A stretch of DNA of 59,466 nt from Mycoplasmatota bacterium (GCA_027859085.1 JAQIBJ010000021.1:1-59466), one strand, 5' to 3'; shown: positions 41,549 through 51,630, counted from the first letter of the stretch. The notes: a model not told the origin generated them from the sequence alone. Translations and numbers: made by a program.

Positions 41549-42780
41549 GATTTATTCTCCTCTGTGTTTAGATATTTATCCAACCATTCAACTTCAACAT
41601 CAGCTTTTTCTGGTTTATTATAATAAGAATTTTTTGGTTTTTTCTTTTTCATTGTTTCAATATGTTTGATATATTGTAATGCTGTTTCAACAGAGTTTAT
41701 CTTGTTTCTTTTCCAACTCAATGCGACTTTTTGAAAATATGCATAACCTGGTAATTTATTTTCTTTTTGTTTATAAACATGTGCTAACAATACATTAATA
41801 ACACCTGTTTCTAATCCAACCTCATCTAATAATCTTTCAGCGATTTTCAAATCTGCGGTTAGAACCACCCCATCATTAAGCTCTTCCAAAAGTTGTTTAG
41901 GTGATATGTTGGTAAAATATTCTTCTAAACTTTCTGGCTTCTTATTAGATTTATTTTGATAAATCACTTTATGATTGGCTTTTTTTTCAGTATGATTGGC
42001 TTGTCTTTGGTCAAAGAAATTTCTAGCGTTCCTCGCAAGCTCTTCAACACTCAAATTTTGATTATCACCAATCGATTTAATCATTATCTCTTTCATTTCT
42101 AATTCATTAAGTACATAGACATAACTCAGTTGATTAATTTTATTTATCATCGCTTCAGTTAATTTTTTTATATCCAATATTTCTTTTGAAATACTGTCAC
42201 GTAAAAATCTCCAATCTAATTCATGACCATTTAAACTTCTAAATGACTGAACTTTTCCAGATAAAAGTGATGTCTCATAATCTTTTTTATAAGCTTTTTC
42301 AATGTTTGGAAAAACCTCATTAAAGGCTTTTGAAATATTATATTTTTGTTTTTGATTGGGTTGCTTCACTTTAAATATTTTAATGATTTTTTTAAATCTA
42401 GTCTTGGTAATATTAGAAATAAGATACTCACCTAGAATACCGTCATTCACAAAACTTCTTGCGGATAATGGTAATTTAACTTCATAAGTAAATGAATCAC
42501 TGGTAAAAAACGTTACCAACAAACCAATGGCTTCTAGTTTGTAACGTTCTTTCTCTATATCAGAAACATCCATATTTAATAATGATTCTAAGTCAGAGTG
42601 AAGATATTCTTCAGATATTAAATTTTGTCTGTCTACTAAATTTAGTAATGTAAGATATAAAGTTAATGCTTTTTGACCTATGATTGGCTGATACAGTAAA
42701 GATAATGCTTGATAATCAACTGTTGAACATAGTCCCTCTAAAGACACAACAAATATATCTGTTCTCTTTATTTGTTCCAA
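41545..42780 (-). CDS. dnaB: replication initiation and membrane attachment protein DnaB
   Basis: Firmicutes DnaB (not the helicase) acts with DnaD and DnaI at oriC and restart sites. The 411-aa protein has an N-terminal DDBH1-like domain (LYQPIIGQKALTLYLTLL near residue 29) and a C-terminal DnaD-like DDBH2 region (LLDEVGLETGVINVLLAHVY, split near 320, then WKRNKINSVETALQYI). TTG start with AGGAG 7 nt upstream. Confidence 0.92.
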   Translation of the reverse strand: MEQIKRTDIFVVSLEGLCSTVDYQALSLLYQPIIGQKALTLYLTLLNLVDRQNLISEEYLHSDLESLLNMDVSDIEKERYKLEAIGLLVTFFTSDSFTYEVKLPLSARSFVNDGILGEYLISNITKTRFKKIIKIFKVKQPNQKQKYNISKAFNEVFPNIEKAYKKDYETSLLSGKVQSFRSLNGHELDWRFLRDSISKEILDIKKLTEAMINKINQLSYVYVLNELEMKEIMIKSIGDNQNLSVEELARNARNFFDQRQANHTEKKANHKVIYQNKSNKKPESLEEYFTNISPKQLLEELNDGVVLTADLKIAERLLDEVGLETGVINVLLAHVYKQKENKLPGYAYFQKVALSWKRNKINSVETALQYIKHIETMKKKKPKNSYYNKPEKADVEVEWLDKYLNTEENKS

Positions 42781-42790
42781 AGTTTCACTC

Positions 42791-43387
42791 CTATAATTCC
42801 GATTTTATTTTTACCAATACATGTTTAAACTGATTATAACTATAATCTCTAGATAAAGAGTTATCAATCACATAATCAGCTCTCTCTTTCTTTTCTTCTA
42901 AACTCATTTGTGCATCAATTCTTTGAATAGCCACTTCACGTTCTAAATATCCACGTTTCATTAGTCTGTCTATTTGCGTTTCTTTATCTAAATACACACA
43001 AATAATTTTATCACAATAAATTTCCATTTTTGCTTCATATAATAATGGTATATCTAATACTAAAATATCTTCTTCTTTTTCTCTACAATATGCAATTAAA
43101 TGTTCCATTTCTTTTATCACGTACGGGTGTGCTATTTGATTTAATGCTTCTAATTTTTCTTTATCATTAAAAACAATTCTAGCCAATCGTTTAAAATCAA
43201 GACTTTGGTCTTCTTTAGATTCTAAAGAAAAAGTTTTGACAATCTCTTGGTAAAGTTCCTTATCAGTCTTAATTAAAGCTTTATAGACTTTGTCTGCATC
43301 AATCACTTTAATATGTACTTTTTCAAACCAGTCACTTATCAAAGTTTTCCCTGATGCAATACCACCAGTTAATCCAATAATTTTCAT
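42791..43387 (-). CDS. coaE: dephospho-CoA kinase
   Basis: Last step of CoA synthesis. Walker A GLTGGIASGKT at the N-terminus, DADKVYKALI near residue 30, and VLDIPLLYE near 103 are diagnostic. An in-frame start at 43408 lies inside mutM, but AAAGGAG is 5 nt before the ATG at 43387 giving MKIIGLTGG; 198 aa. Its ATG overlaps the mutM stop by 4 nt. Together with coaX (46.9 kb) and the linked S component it points to CoA made from imported pantothenate. Confidence 0.96.
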   Translation of the reverse strand: MKIIGLTGGIASGKTLISDWFEKVHIKVIDADKVYKALIKTDKELYQEIVKTFSLESKEDQSLDFKRLARIVFNDKEKLEALNQIAHPYVIKEMEHLIAYCREKEEDILVLDIPLLYEAKMEIYCDKIICVYLDKETQIDRLMKRGYLEREVAIQRIDAQMSLEEKKERADYVIDNSLSRDYSYNQFKHVLVKIKSEL

Positions 43388-44214
43388 AAAGACTCCTTTT
43401 GTTGGCAATTAGGACATAAATATGTCCCTCTACCTCCTACCTTAATTTTTATGATTTTTTCTTGGCATACAGAACAAGGTTTTCCCACAAGCGTGTGGAC
43501 ATTTAATTCATTTTGAAATCGTCCATCAACACCTAAAATTGATTGGTATGTTCTTATGGTTGTACCACCAAGTGAAATGGCTTTTTTTATGACTTTTTTA
43601 GCAGAAAAAAGAATACTTTCAACATCTTCAAACGTTAATGCGTTCCCTTTTGTTTCAGGATGTATTTTAGCTAGAAACAAAGTTTCATCAACATAGATAT
43701 TCCCTAAGCCAGTCATCACAGTTTGATCAAGAAGAATTGATTTAATTGCTCTTGAAGAAACTTTAATCTTTTGATAAATATCTTCGGCTTTTAAATGTTC
43801 ATCATTAACTTCAGGTCCAAGTTTTTTAATAGAATCTAATAAATACTCTTTTCCTTTTTTGACTAATTCCATTGTACCAAATTTTCTAACATCATGGTAG
43901 GTTAAAAGCAAATCATTGTCTAAATGAAAGACAATATGATCATGTTTCGTTAAATCTTTCATAGTTTTACGTAAAAAGTATTTACCTTCCATTCTCAAAT
44001 GAGACACCAAGGTAAAATCATCTAATTCAAAGAAGAGATATTTTCCATAACGAGAAATGTCTCGAAAAGTTTGGTTTTTTAGTTGTTCTTTGAATTTATT
44101 CAAAGGTATTTTAATTATCTTATTATATCGAACTGAAACAGATATGATTTTTTTGCCAATTAGTAAAGGTTTAAGTTGTTGTCTAACCGTTTCAACTTCT
44201 GGTAATTCAGGCAT
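43384..44214 (-). CDS. mutM: formamidopyrimidine-DNA glycosylase
   Basis: Removes 8-oxoguanine and FaPy lesions. The mature N-terminus PELPEVETV supplies the catalytic Pro and Glu. TGLGNIYVDE is near residue 168, and the C-terminal zinc finger has CSVC and CPNC with GRGTY between them. 276 aa. Start overlaps the polA stop by 1 nt. Confidence 0.98.
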   Translation of the reverse strand: MPELPEVETVRQQLKPLLIGKKIISVSVRYNKIIKIPLNKFKEQLKNQTFRDISRYGKYLFFELDDFTLVSHLRMEGKYFLRKTMKDLTKHDHIVFHLDNDLLLTYHDVRKFGTMELVKKGKEYLLDSIKKLGPEVNDEHLKAEDIYQKIKVSSRAIKSILLDQTVMTGLGNIYVDETLFLAKIHPETKGNALTFEDVESILFSAKKVIKKAISLGGTTIRTYQSILGVDGRFQNELNVHTLVGKPCSVCQEKIIKIKVGGRGTYLCPNCQQKESL

Positions 44215-46832
44215 TATTTTACCTCAAACAAACTAGGTCCATGACTATAATGGACAACCAATTTACTTTCAAAATCTAAAATATTCTCCATTGTATTTTT
44301 AGTGATTTTAATGACTTTATCGAGTTCGTCTTCTAAAACCTCTAATACTATTTCATCATGTATTTGTAGAATGATTTTAGATTTGATATTGTCTTCTTTA
44401 AATTTTTGAGCAATTTTTACCATTGCAAGTTTTAATATATCTGCGGCAGACCCTTGAATTGGTGCATTCATCGCAATCCGTTTTCCAAATTCTCTTGTTT
44501 GATAGTTCTTTGAACTGATTTCAGGGATAAATGCTTTTCTTTTAAACATCGTTTCTACAAAGCCATGTTCTTTTGCTTGTTCTATTTGTTTATCTGTATA
44601 GTCTTTAATCTCTGGATAAGTTTCAAAATAGCTATTAATAAATCTTTCTGCTTCTTTAGGTGAGATACCTAGTTCTTCAGATAATCCCCAAGTCGTTTTT
44701 CCGTAAATAATACTAAAATTAATCGCTTTAGCGACTGATCGTTCATTATCGGTAATCTCATCTTTTTTAAAGATTTTCTTAGCTGTTTCTTTATGAATAT
44801 CTTTATCATTTTTAAATGCTTCTTTTAAATTTTTAACATTTGCTAATTCAGCCACAACTCTTAACTCGATTTGAGAATAGTCTAAAGATAATAATTGATG
44901 ATTATTTTCCCCTATAAATACTTTTCTTAATTCTCTACCAACATCTGTCCGAATTGGTAGATTTTGTAAATTAGGTTCCTTAGAAGATAGTCTACCAGTT
45001 TTGGTTAATGCTTGTTGGTAAATGGTATGAATTTTATGATCAGATTTTAATTTTAATGCACTTAATAATCCTTCATAATAAGTTGATTTTAATTTAGAAT
45101 AAGTTCTATATTTAATGATTATATTAATAATTGGATGAATGTTTTTTAATTTATTCAACACAGAAATATTGGTTGAATACCCACTCTTTGTTTTTTTCTT
45201 GGCTGGTAAATCTAATTTATCAAATAATATTTCACTTAATTGTTTGGGTGAATTAATATTAAATTCTTCTCCTGCTTCTTTGTATATATCAGATTCTAAC
45301 GTTTCTAAATGGTTGTCTAAATTTTCACCGAATGCATTTAATTGTTCTTCATCAACTCGTATGCCGTGATACTCCATATATGCTAAAGTATCTGACAAAG
45401 GCAATTCAATATCCTTAAATAATTGATTTTGTTCATTTTCTTCTATCTTATTTAGAGCTTGTTCATGTAATAATTTAATGGCTTTTACTTTTGTAATAAT
45501 ATGTTTTACATATTTGCTTTTCGCAGGAATTGACTTTTTTGCACCTCTACCGTAAATTAAATCATCAGACAAGACATCATCATGTTCTAATAATCTTACA
45601 ACTGCAGAAAAATCATCTTGATTGATATTGGCGTCAATTAGATAAGCAGCCAATAATAAGTCAAAATCAACACCTCTAAGTTCGAGATCATCCCATAATA
45701 ATATAACTTTTATTTTCTTATAGTCATAAACATATTTTTTAGACTTTTCATCTTTTAACCAATGAACAAAAGCTTTAGATTTAATAGCCTCAATATAATC
45801 AATATAATATGTTTTCTTATTCATGATGAGTCCAAAGCCTAGTTTTTGAGCGATGTGGTAATTATCTCCATATGTTTCTAAAAACAGATAAGCATCTGAG
45901 TAATCAAGTTTTTCTAAATCGTCTGTTTTAAGTTCTTTATAATCATATGATTCTACAGATTTATCTTTATTGATTTGATTCAAATAAGATCTAAAATTCA
46001 TCTCTTGATAAAAGTTTCTTAATTTTTCTTCATCCATACCGATATATTTAGCTTTATTGATATCTATTTGATTATCAAAATCACATTCTATCGTGGCTAG
46101 TTTTTTTGAGAATAAAGCAATCTCTTGATTTTCTTCAATTCTTTCTTTTAATTTACCTTTTAAATTAGGAATATTGTCGATAACTTTTTCAATGGTTTCA
46201 TATTCCTTTAATAGTTTTTCTGCGGTTTTTTTCCCAACACCTTTAATACCAGGAATATTATCTGAACTATCCCCAACGAGCCCTTTATAATCCGGGATTT
46301 GAGAAGGTGTTAATCCCATTTTTTCATACAAACCAGCTTTATTCATGATGTCAATTTCAGATAAACCTTTTTTTGAAATTAATTGAAAAACATTGTCATC
46401 TATAAGTTGCATTAAATCTTGGTCATTACTATAGATCATGACTTCATCAAAGTCAGTTTTAAAATGTTTAACAGCATAACCAATAACATCATCAGCTTCA
46501 TATGATTCTTCTCTATAATAATATATACCAGCTGCATCTAGAAATTCTTCCATATAAGGAAACTGTTCTTTTAATTCTGCAGGTGTATCTTGTCTTGTAC
46601 CTTTATATTCTTCGTAGACTTCATGACGATGCGTTTTACCAATAGAGTCTAAGGCAACGATAATATGGGTATAATCACGTTTTATAAGTGTGTTCATCGC
46701 TCTTACAAATCCGTATATACCATTGGTGAATTTTCCATCCTTTGTTTTCATCAGATTACCTGAATAAGCCGTTGCATAATATGATCTAAACAATAAATTA
46801 CTTGCATCAATTAATAATAGTTTCTTTTTCAT
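44214..46832 (-). CDS. polA: DNA polymerase I
   Basis: Repair and Okazaki-fragment polymerase of 872 aa. The 5' nuclease domain (1-290; EADDVIGYA, YSNDQDLMQL, GIKGVGKKTAEKLL) is intact. The middle 3'-5' exonuclease-like domain (about 300-470) lacks the usual D-x-E motif: the corresponding strand reads YLFLETYG, so proofreading is probably absent, as in Bacillus. The polymerase domain has LLSLDYSQIELR near 650 (motif A), AKAINFSIIYG and the motif C QIHDEIVLEV near 835. SD AGAGGTG. Confidence 0.97.
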   Translation of the reverse strand: MKKKLLLIDASNLLFRSYYATAYSGNLMKTKDGKFTNGIYGFVRAMNTLIKRDYTHIIVALDSIGKTHRHEVYEEYKGTRQDTPAELKEQFPYMEEFLDAAGIYYYREESYEADDVIGYAVKHFKTDFDEVMIYSNDQDLMQLIDDNVFQLISKKGLSEIDIMNKAGLYEKMGLTPSQIPDYKGLVGDSSDNIPGIKGVGKKTAEKLLKEYETIEKVIDNIPNLKGKLKERIEENQEIALFSKKLATIECDFDNQIDINKAKYIGMDEEKLRNFYQEMNFRSYLNQINKDKSVESYDYKELKTDDLEKLDYSDAYLFLETYGDNYHIAQKLGFGLIMNKKTYYIDYIEAIKSKAFVHWLKDEKSKKYVYDYKKIKVILLWDDLELRGVDFDLLLAAYLIDANINQDDFSAVVRLLEHDDVLSDDLIYGRGAKKSIPAKSKYVKHIITKVKAIKLLHEQALNKIEENEQNQLFKDIELPLSDTLAYMEYHGIRVDEEQLNAFGENLDNHLETLESDIYKEAGEEFNINSPKQLSEILFDKLDLPAKKKTKSGYSTNISVLNKLKNIHPIINIIIKYRTYSKLKSTYYEGLLSALKLKSDHKIHTIYQQALTKTGRLSSKEPNLQNLPIRTDVGRELRKVFIGENNHQLLSLDYSQIELRVVAELANVKNLKEAFKNDKDIHKETAKKIFKKDEITDNERSVAKAINFSIIYGKTTWGLSEELGISPKEAERFINSYFETYPEIKDYTDKQIEQAKEHGFVETMFKRKAFIPEISSKNYQTREFGKRIAMNAPIQGSAADILKLAMVKIAQKFKEDNIKSKIILQIHDEIVLEVLEDELDKVIKITKNTMENILDFESKLVVHYSHGPSLFEVK

Positions 46833-46870
46833 AAGTCACCTCTTTAACTGATTTATTTTAACATATATAA

Positions 46871-46899
46871 ATGAAAAATGCACTTGAAGAAGTGCATTT
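46871..46899 (-). terminator. terminator of the pepV-coaX operon
   Basis: AAATGCACTT / AAGTGCATTT stem with a 4-nt loop, followed on the minus strand by a short U-run; lies between coaX and polA. Confidence 0.75.
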
Positions 46900-46913
46900 C
46901 ATTAGTTAATATT

Positions 46914-47663
46914 CTATTTTGTATTTTTCTTTAAGATGAGCAATAAGCCTTTAAGTATTAATAAATCATCTCTGATAATTTTTTCTTCACATAGCCCATG
47001 AACAATACGCGCATGCCCACCAGTCATGATGACGGTTAAATCATCTTTTTTGACTTCATCTTTAATGCGTTTGACCATGCCATCTATCATTGATGCATGT
47101 CCATAGACAAGTCCTGATTTAAAAGCATCTACTGAGTTTTTACCCAACGCTTTTTTAGGTGCTTGTAGTTCCACTTGTGGCAATAAAGATGTTTTAGAAA
47201 ACAAAGCATCTTTACTGGTTGTTAAACCAATCGCAATCGCAACACCTTTTAAAGTTTTATCTTGAATGTAAGTGAAAGTTGTTGCTGTGCCTAAATCGAT
47301 GATTAAACACGTTTCGTCATAAATCTTAGTTGCACCAACGGTATTACCAATTAAATCAGCACCAACTTCTTTAGGGTTGTCTGAATTGATTTTAATACCT
47401 GTTTTAACACCTTGTCCTACAAATATAGGCTTAACATTAAATCGGTTTAGGAAATACTCTCTAAATCCATCATTAATTTCCGGAACCACTGATGAAATAA
47501 TTGCTTCGTCACATTCTTGAATATAATCATTTAGTATCATTGAATACTCATCTGATGATTTATTTTTATCTGTATTGATTCGGTATAATTTATCGATTGT
47601 TTCTCCAGTTTTTGATAAACCAATTGCTATTGTTGTGTTACCAATATCAATCGCTAACTTCAT
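46914..47663 (-). CDS. coaX: type III pantothenate kinase
   Basis: Phosphorylates pantothenate, first step of CoA synthesis. ASKHA-fold motifs: LAIDIGNTT at the N-terminus, SSVVPEIN near 57, GADLIGN near 98, IDLGTATTF near 121. The substrate-site GG-x-I-x-PG motif reads GVAIAIG here, a deviation from the family. ATG at 47663 has GGAGG 5 nt upstream and is preferred to the longer frame at 47675; 249 aa. It overlaps the ECF S-component gene by 17 nt. Confidence 0.92.
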   Translation of the reverse strand: MKLAIDIGNTTIAIGLSKTGETIDKLYRINTDKNKSSDEYSMILNDYIQECDEAIISSVVPEINDGFREYFLNRFNVKPIFVGQGVKTGIKINSDNPKEVGADLIGNTVGATKIYDETCLIIDLGTATTFTYIQDKTLKGVAIAIGLTTSKDALFSKTSLLPQVELQAPKKALGKNSVDAFKSGLVYGHASMIDGMVKRIKDEVKKDDLTVIMTGGHARIVHGLCEEKIIRDDLLILKGLLLILKKNTK

Positions 47664-48351
47664 AAACGCCTCCACGCAAAATTGCTTGATTATTATTGGT
47701 TAAATAATTAATCAATCTGTCGGTTACAACTGAACCAATCAACATGGCCAAGATAGCTTCACCTATACCATTAGTGATTAAGATACCGAGCATCCATTTC
47801 ATAATTTCTCTAAATGCCTGTAACCCAGCAATACCATCTATGGTCGCTTCTCCATACTCACCACTCAGAATGCCATTATAGATACTTGGCGATTCGAAAA
47901 CAATTGGGAATCCAGTTGCTATCATCGGTACAACCAATATAGTATGAATGATGGAAACTGTCAAAAAACCGAGCGCCAAAGCTATAATTCTTTGATTGAT
48001 AATCTTTTTATAAAATCTAAATACATCATAGATAATAAAACCAAATATAACCCTTGGTAAGATTGAAATCCAAGGCAGAACAAATAGGAAGTCAAATCCC
48101 CCACTCATTGCACCTCTAATTAATGATACGACACCAAAAGTTAATCCCAGAATTACTCCAGATTTTCTTCCTAGAATAACGGCTCCAATAATTACTGGAA
48201 TAGTGATGATTTGAAATGATAAACCAAATAATGGAATAAATCCTAAAAATGGCACCATACCCATCACAATAATAATCGCGATAAACATCGCTAAAATTGT
48301 CATTTTACGTGTTTGTTCGCGATTTGTTAAAACTACTTTTTCTTTTTTCAT
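47647..48351 (-). CDS. ECF transporter S component, probably for pantothenate
   Basis: Membrane substrate-binding subunit of an energy-coupling-factor vitamin transporter. About six hydrophobic segments lie at residues 20-45, 52-75, 78-100, 112-130, 140-165 and 200-222, with a RxxT-like cytoplasmic start (NREQTRKMTILAMFIAI) as in S components such as PanT/BioY-type proteins. The substrate is inferred from context only: it overlaps coaX, whose enzyme uses pantothenate. The shared EcfA/EcfT module is not in the window. Start at 48351 chosen for AAAGGA; an upstream ATG (48375) has no SD. Confidence 0.8.
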   Translation of the reverse strand: MKKEKVVLTNREQTRKMTILAMFIAIIIVMGMVPFLGFIPLFGLSFQIITIPVIIGAVILGRKSGVILGLTFGVVSLIRGAMSGGFDFLFVLPWISILPRVIFGFIIYDVFRFYKKIINQRIIALALGFLTVSIIHTILVVPMIATGFPIVFESPSIYNGILSGEYGEATIDGIAGLQAFREIMKWMLGILITNGIGEAILAMLIGSVVTDRLINYLTNNNQAILRGGVYEVSD

Positions 48352-48414
48352 TTCTTTTTCCTTTCCAAGCCACATTTTTGTGGTCTCATAAGTACTAATC
48401 TATATAATTTTTAA

Positions 48415-49479
48415 TTATACGTTTGATTTAATTTCTTTGATTGTATCCCAATCAATAACTTCTAACATCTTTAAGATAATGGCTTTAACAGCTTTATAAT
48501 CATCTTTATGTATCATTGATGTTGTTGAGTGAATATATCTAGCAGGCATTCCAATTGTACAAGCAATTGTTCCTCCACGTGATAACTGTGCAGCAGCTGC
48601 ATCAGTGCCACCTAAAGAACTATAATATTGAAATTTAATGTCATTCTTTTCAGCCAATTCTTCAATAAATTTCTTTGCGCCTTGGTGCATTAAAGCTCTT
48701 GGATCATAAAAACGAATTAAGAATCCATCACCTAATGTTCCGCCAACTTCAGTTTTATCAAATGTATCTGCACATGGAGAACAATCAACTGCAATAAATA
48801 AATCTGGATTCACTTTGTAAGTTGATGTGATTGCGCCTCTTAATCCAACTTCTTCTTGGACATTCGCGCCAGCGATGAATTTACATTTCAATTTGTCTCT
48901 ATCAACATCTTCTAGTATATCCAAAGCCATGGCTGAACCAAAACGGTTATCCCAAGCTTTTGAAAAAATCTTTTTACCATCTATTGATTCTTTATAATCA
49001 TTTTCAAAAACAATTTGTTGGCCAATTTTAATACCGATTTCGCGCGCATGATCTTCATCATCTGCACCAATATCTAAATGGAAATCATCAAAACTAGACA
49101 CTTGTTTACTCGTTTTATCTCTTAATAGATGAGGCGGTTTTGCACCAACAACACCTGGAACAAATGAACCATCTCCTCTAACAACATTCATATGTTGTGA
49201 AACAACAACTTGAGCACTAATCCCACCAATTGCCATCATTTTAATCGTTCCATTTTTGTTGATACCTTTAACCATGGCACCAATTTCATCCATATGTCCA
49301 GCCAACATAACAGTTGGTCCATCGGATTTTAAATTAATACCACCAAAAATTGATCCTAGGTTATCTTCAATAATTTCTTCAGTTAATTTTTCCAAATGTT
49401 GCCTCATATATTGTCTTACAAATTTTTCATGACTTGAAACACCTGGTAATTCTACTAAATCTTTATAGTATTTTTTCAT
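48415..49479 (-). CDS. M42 family metallopeptidase (glutamyl/deblocking aminopeptidase type)
   Basis: Cytoplasmic di-metal aminopeptidase of 354 aa. The expected ligands are visible: H in LAGHMDEIG (near 63), D in SKAWDNRFG (near 178), E-E in NVQEEVG (near 210), D in AVDCSPCAD (near 232) and H in YIHSTTSMIH (near 319). M42 enzymes form tetrahedral complexes that trim peptides. SD GAGGAG. Overlaps trmB by 17 nt; with the dipeptidase at 50.1 kb it suggests peptide use as amino-acid source. Confidence 0.93.
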   Translation of the reverse strand: MKKYYKDLVELPGVSSHEKFVRQYMRQHLEKLTEEIIEDNLGSIFGGINLKSDGPTVMLAGHMDEIGAMVKGINKNGTIKMMAIGGISAQVVVSQHMNVVRGDGSFVPGVVGAKPPHLLRDKTSKQVSSFDDFHLDIGADDEDHAREIGIKIGQQIVFENDYKESIDGKKIFSKAWDNRFGSAMALDILEDVDRDKLKCKFIAGANVQEEVGLRGAITSTYKVNPDLFIAVDCSPCADTFDKTEVGGTLGDGFLIRFYDPRALMHQGAKKFIEELAEKNDIKFQYYSSLGGTDAAAAQLSRGGTIACTIGMPARYIHSTTSMIHKDDYKAVKAIILKMLEVIDWDTIKEIKSNV

Positions 49480-50128
49480 TTTTCACTCCTCTATGTTTTG
49501 TTTTTAAATAATATATTGGTTTGTCTTCTTCAACAAACTTCATTTCAAATTCTGTTTGGATATTCGAAGAAGGGAAATGTTTATACAAGTCTAATGAAAA
49601 ATCTAATATATCAATGACATCTGAATGATTAAACGACATGAGTGAATATTCAAACAATGAATAATTGTCTGTCTTCATTTCAATATTTGCATCATTCTTT
49701 AATGTCTGATGATATCTTTTAATAAACCTTGGTGATGTTAACCTTCTTTTTTCATGACGGTTTTTAGGCCAAGGATCTGAGAAATTCAAATACAACCTAT
49801 CTATTTCATTTTCTTCAAATATATCAGTAATATATGTTGCGTCAAATCGAACTAATTTTAAATTATCAAGCGGTTGTAATATAAGTTTCTCTAAAGCTCT
49901 TACAATTACAGAATCAAACTTTTCAATACCAATATAATTGATATTTGGATTGTTTAGTGCTTTTTCAAATATAAACTTACCTTTACCACAACCTATTTCG
50001 ACTTCAATAGGATGCTCATTATCAAAAAGTGATTGCCACTTTCCATTATGATTTTTAGGATTTAAAATAACATAAGCAGGATAGGAATGAATTAACTCCT
50101 TCGCATATTTTACGTTTCTTAATCGCAT
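49463..50128 (-). CDS. trmB: tRNA (guanine-46 N7) methyltransferase
   Basis: SAM-dependent m7G46 formation in tRNA. Starts MRLRNVKYAKELI as the family does. SAM motif EVEIGCGKGKF near residue 38 and the substrate motif NFSDPWPKNRHEKRRLT near 116 are diagnostic. 221 aa. SD GGGAG; lies 1 nt after the dipeptidase gene. Confidence 0.98.
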   Translation of the reverse strand: MRLRNVKYAKELIHSYPAYVILNPKNHNGKWQSLFDNEHPIEVEIGCGKGKFIFEKALNNPNINYIGIEKFDSVIVRALEKLILQPLDNLKLVRFDATYITDIFEENEIDRLYLNFSDPWPKNRHEKRRLTSPRFIKRYHQTLKNDANIEMKTDNYSLFEYSLMSFNHSDVIDILDFSLDLYKHFPSSNIQTEFEMKFVEEDKPIYYLKTKHRGVKNEKIL

Positions 50129-50129
50129 A

Positions 50130-51482
50130 CTATTCTCCCGCCAGTCTTGCTATTCCTTCTGCGTAAATGGCTATTGCATTTATCATGTCCTTAATATTTA
50201 AATGTTCATTCGGTTGGTGTGCTAAATCTTCATCTCCAGGAAGTGCTGGACCAAAAGCAACGGCTTTTTTCAACATTCTTGAATATGTTCCACCACCAAT
50301 ACTCATAATTTTGTTTTCTGTATCATTGGTATATTTAATATATGCATCATGCAATACTTTCACCAAATCATCTTCTGGTGAAACATAATGAGGTGGTGAA
50401 TTAGAATCTTTATTGTAATTTAAGGCAAAATGTTTTCCTGATTTAATGATGATTTGTTCGCCTTCATCAAAATCATAATTTTTAGGATAACGAATATTAA
50501 CTCCAATATTAACATCTTTACCATCATAATGTATAAAGGCTAAATTTAGCGTTAATTCATCCATCTCTTCATCAGAAATATCAATACCTAATTTCTTACC
50601 TAAATGATCATCTGTTAAATATTTATCCAACATATTGATAAATGGATTATTCGTTTGTTTAACAAGGAACCTGACCATTAATGAAATTGCGTTTACACCA
50701 AGGTGAGGCCAAGCTGCATGAGCATTTTTGCCATAAACGATATACTCATCGCCTTTTATTTCTCCTTGAATTTTGTTGTCTTTTAAAAATTTATTAAATT
50801 CTTTTTCTTTATTTTCTGATAATTTAGCAGCACATTGATCAGGAACAACATTAAAACGGTCTCCTGACTCTAATGATAATAATAACTTATCAGTAACTTT
50901 TCCATTATAAGTATACGCATAAATACCTTTTTCTGCATAAATTAAAGGAAATTCAGCGTCAGGTGCAAATCCTAAATCCGGCATTTGTTCTTGTTCTAAA
51001 TAGCGTTTAATACCACGCATACCTGATTCTTCATCACAACCAAGAATTAAACGTACTTTTTTATTTAATTTAATCCCTTGATCTTTAATCATTTTTAGAG
51101 CAATGTAAGCAGCAATTGTTGGTCCTTTATCATCCATCGCACCACGCGCGTAAATCTTGCCATCTTTTTCAAATGCTGAAAAAGGAGGTTGATCCCACTT
51201 GCCACCCGCTGGCACAACATCCAAATGGCCTAGAACGCCAAGAACTTCTTCGCCTTCTCCTACTTCAATGTGGCCAGCATAATTATCAATATTTTTTACT
51301 TTAAACCCATCTTTTTTTCCTAAATCTAACATGTAATCCAAAGATTTTCTAATATCATCACCAAAAGGGGCTTCTTTATTTTCTGGTGTGTATTTTTCTA
51401 AAACCGTTGGAATTTGTAAGACTTCTTTCACAATGCGGATATATTCTTCCTCATAATTTTTCGCAATGTCTAACCAATTCAT
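50130..51482 (-). CDS. pepV: M20 family dipeptidase PepV
   Basis: Zinc dipeptidase that cleaves dipeptides in the cytoplasm. Metal-site motifs: LGHLDVVPAGGKW (near 83), RGAMDDKGP (near 113), DEESGMRG (near 150), PDAEFP (near 174) and the C-terminal H in EDLAHQPNEHL. 450 aa, normal for PepV. The frame opens at a GTG at 51491, but AGGA is 10 nt before the ATG at 51482. First gene of a five-gene operon ending with coaX. Confidence 0.93.
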   Translation of the reverse strand: MNWLDIAKNYEEEYIRIVKEVLQIPTVLEKYTPENKEAPFGDDIRKSLDYMLDLGKKDGFKVKNIDNYAGHIEVGEGEEVLGVLGHLDVVPAGGKWDQPPFSAFEKDGKIYARGAMDDKGPTIAAYIALKMIKDQGIKLNKKVRLILGCDEESGMRGIKRYLEQEQMPDLGFAPDAEFPLIYAEKGIYAYTYNGKVTDKLLLSLESGDRFNVVPDQCAAKLSENKEKEFNKFLKDNKIQGEIKGDEYIVYGKNAHAAWPHLGVNAISLMVRFLVKQTNNPFINMLDKYLTDDHLGKKLGIDISDEEMDELTLNLAFIHYDGKDVNIGVNIRYPKNYDFDEGEQIIIKSGKHFALNYNKDSNSPPHYVSPEDDLVKVLHDAYIKYTNDTENKIMSIGGGTYSRMLKKAVAFGPALPGDEDLAHQPNEHLNIKDMINAIAIYAEGIARLAGE

Positions 51483-51505
51483 TAATATCACATCCTATCA
51501 TCATT

Positions 51506-51533
51506 ATTTTATCATATGGAGGGGTATTTGCAA
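51506..51533 (-). promoter_or_regulatory. promoter of the pepV-trmB-M42-S component-coaX operon
   Basis: Minus-strand -35 TTGCAA (51528-51533), 16-bp spacer, -10 TAAAAT (51506-51511). Confidence 0.65.
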
Positions 51534-51569
51534 ACAGGAAAACCCTAAAGTTTTGCTTTCTAAATTAAT

Positions 51570-51599
51570 TTGACTTTATGACCATATTATTAGTATAAT
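51570..51599 (+). promoter_or_regulatory. promoter of the metal P-type ATPase gene
   Basis: -35 TTGACT (51570-51575), 18-bp spacer, -10 TATAAT (51594-51599). No clear CadC/ArsR or MerR-type operator palindrome is obvious beside it. Confidence 0.7.
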
Positions 51600-51630
51600 A
51601 ATGTGTAACTATAGCGAGAGAGGAATCGTG

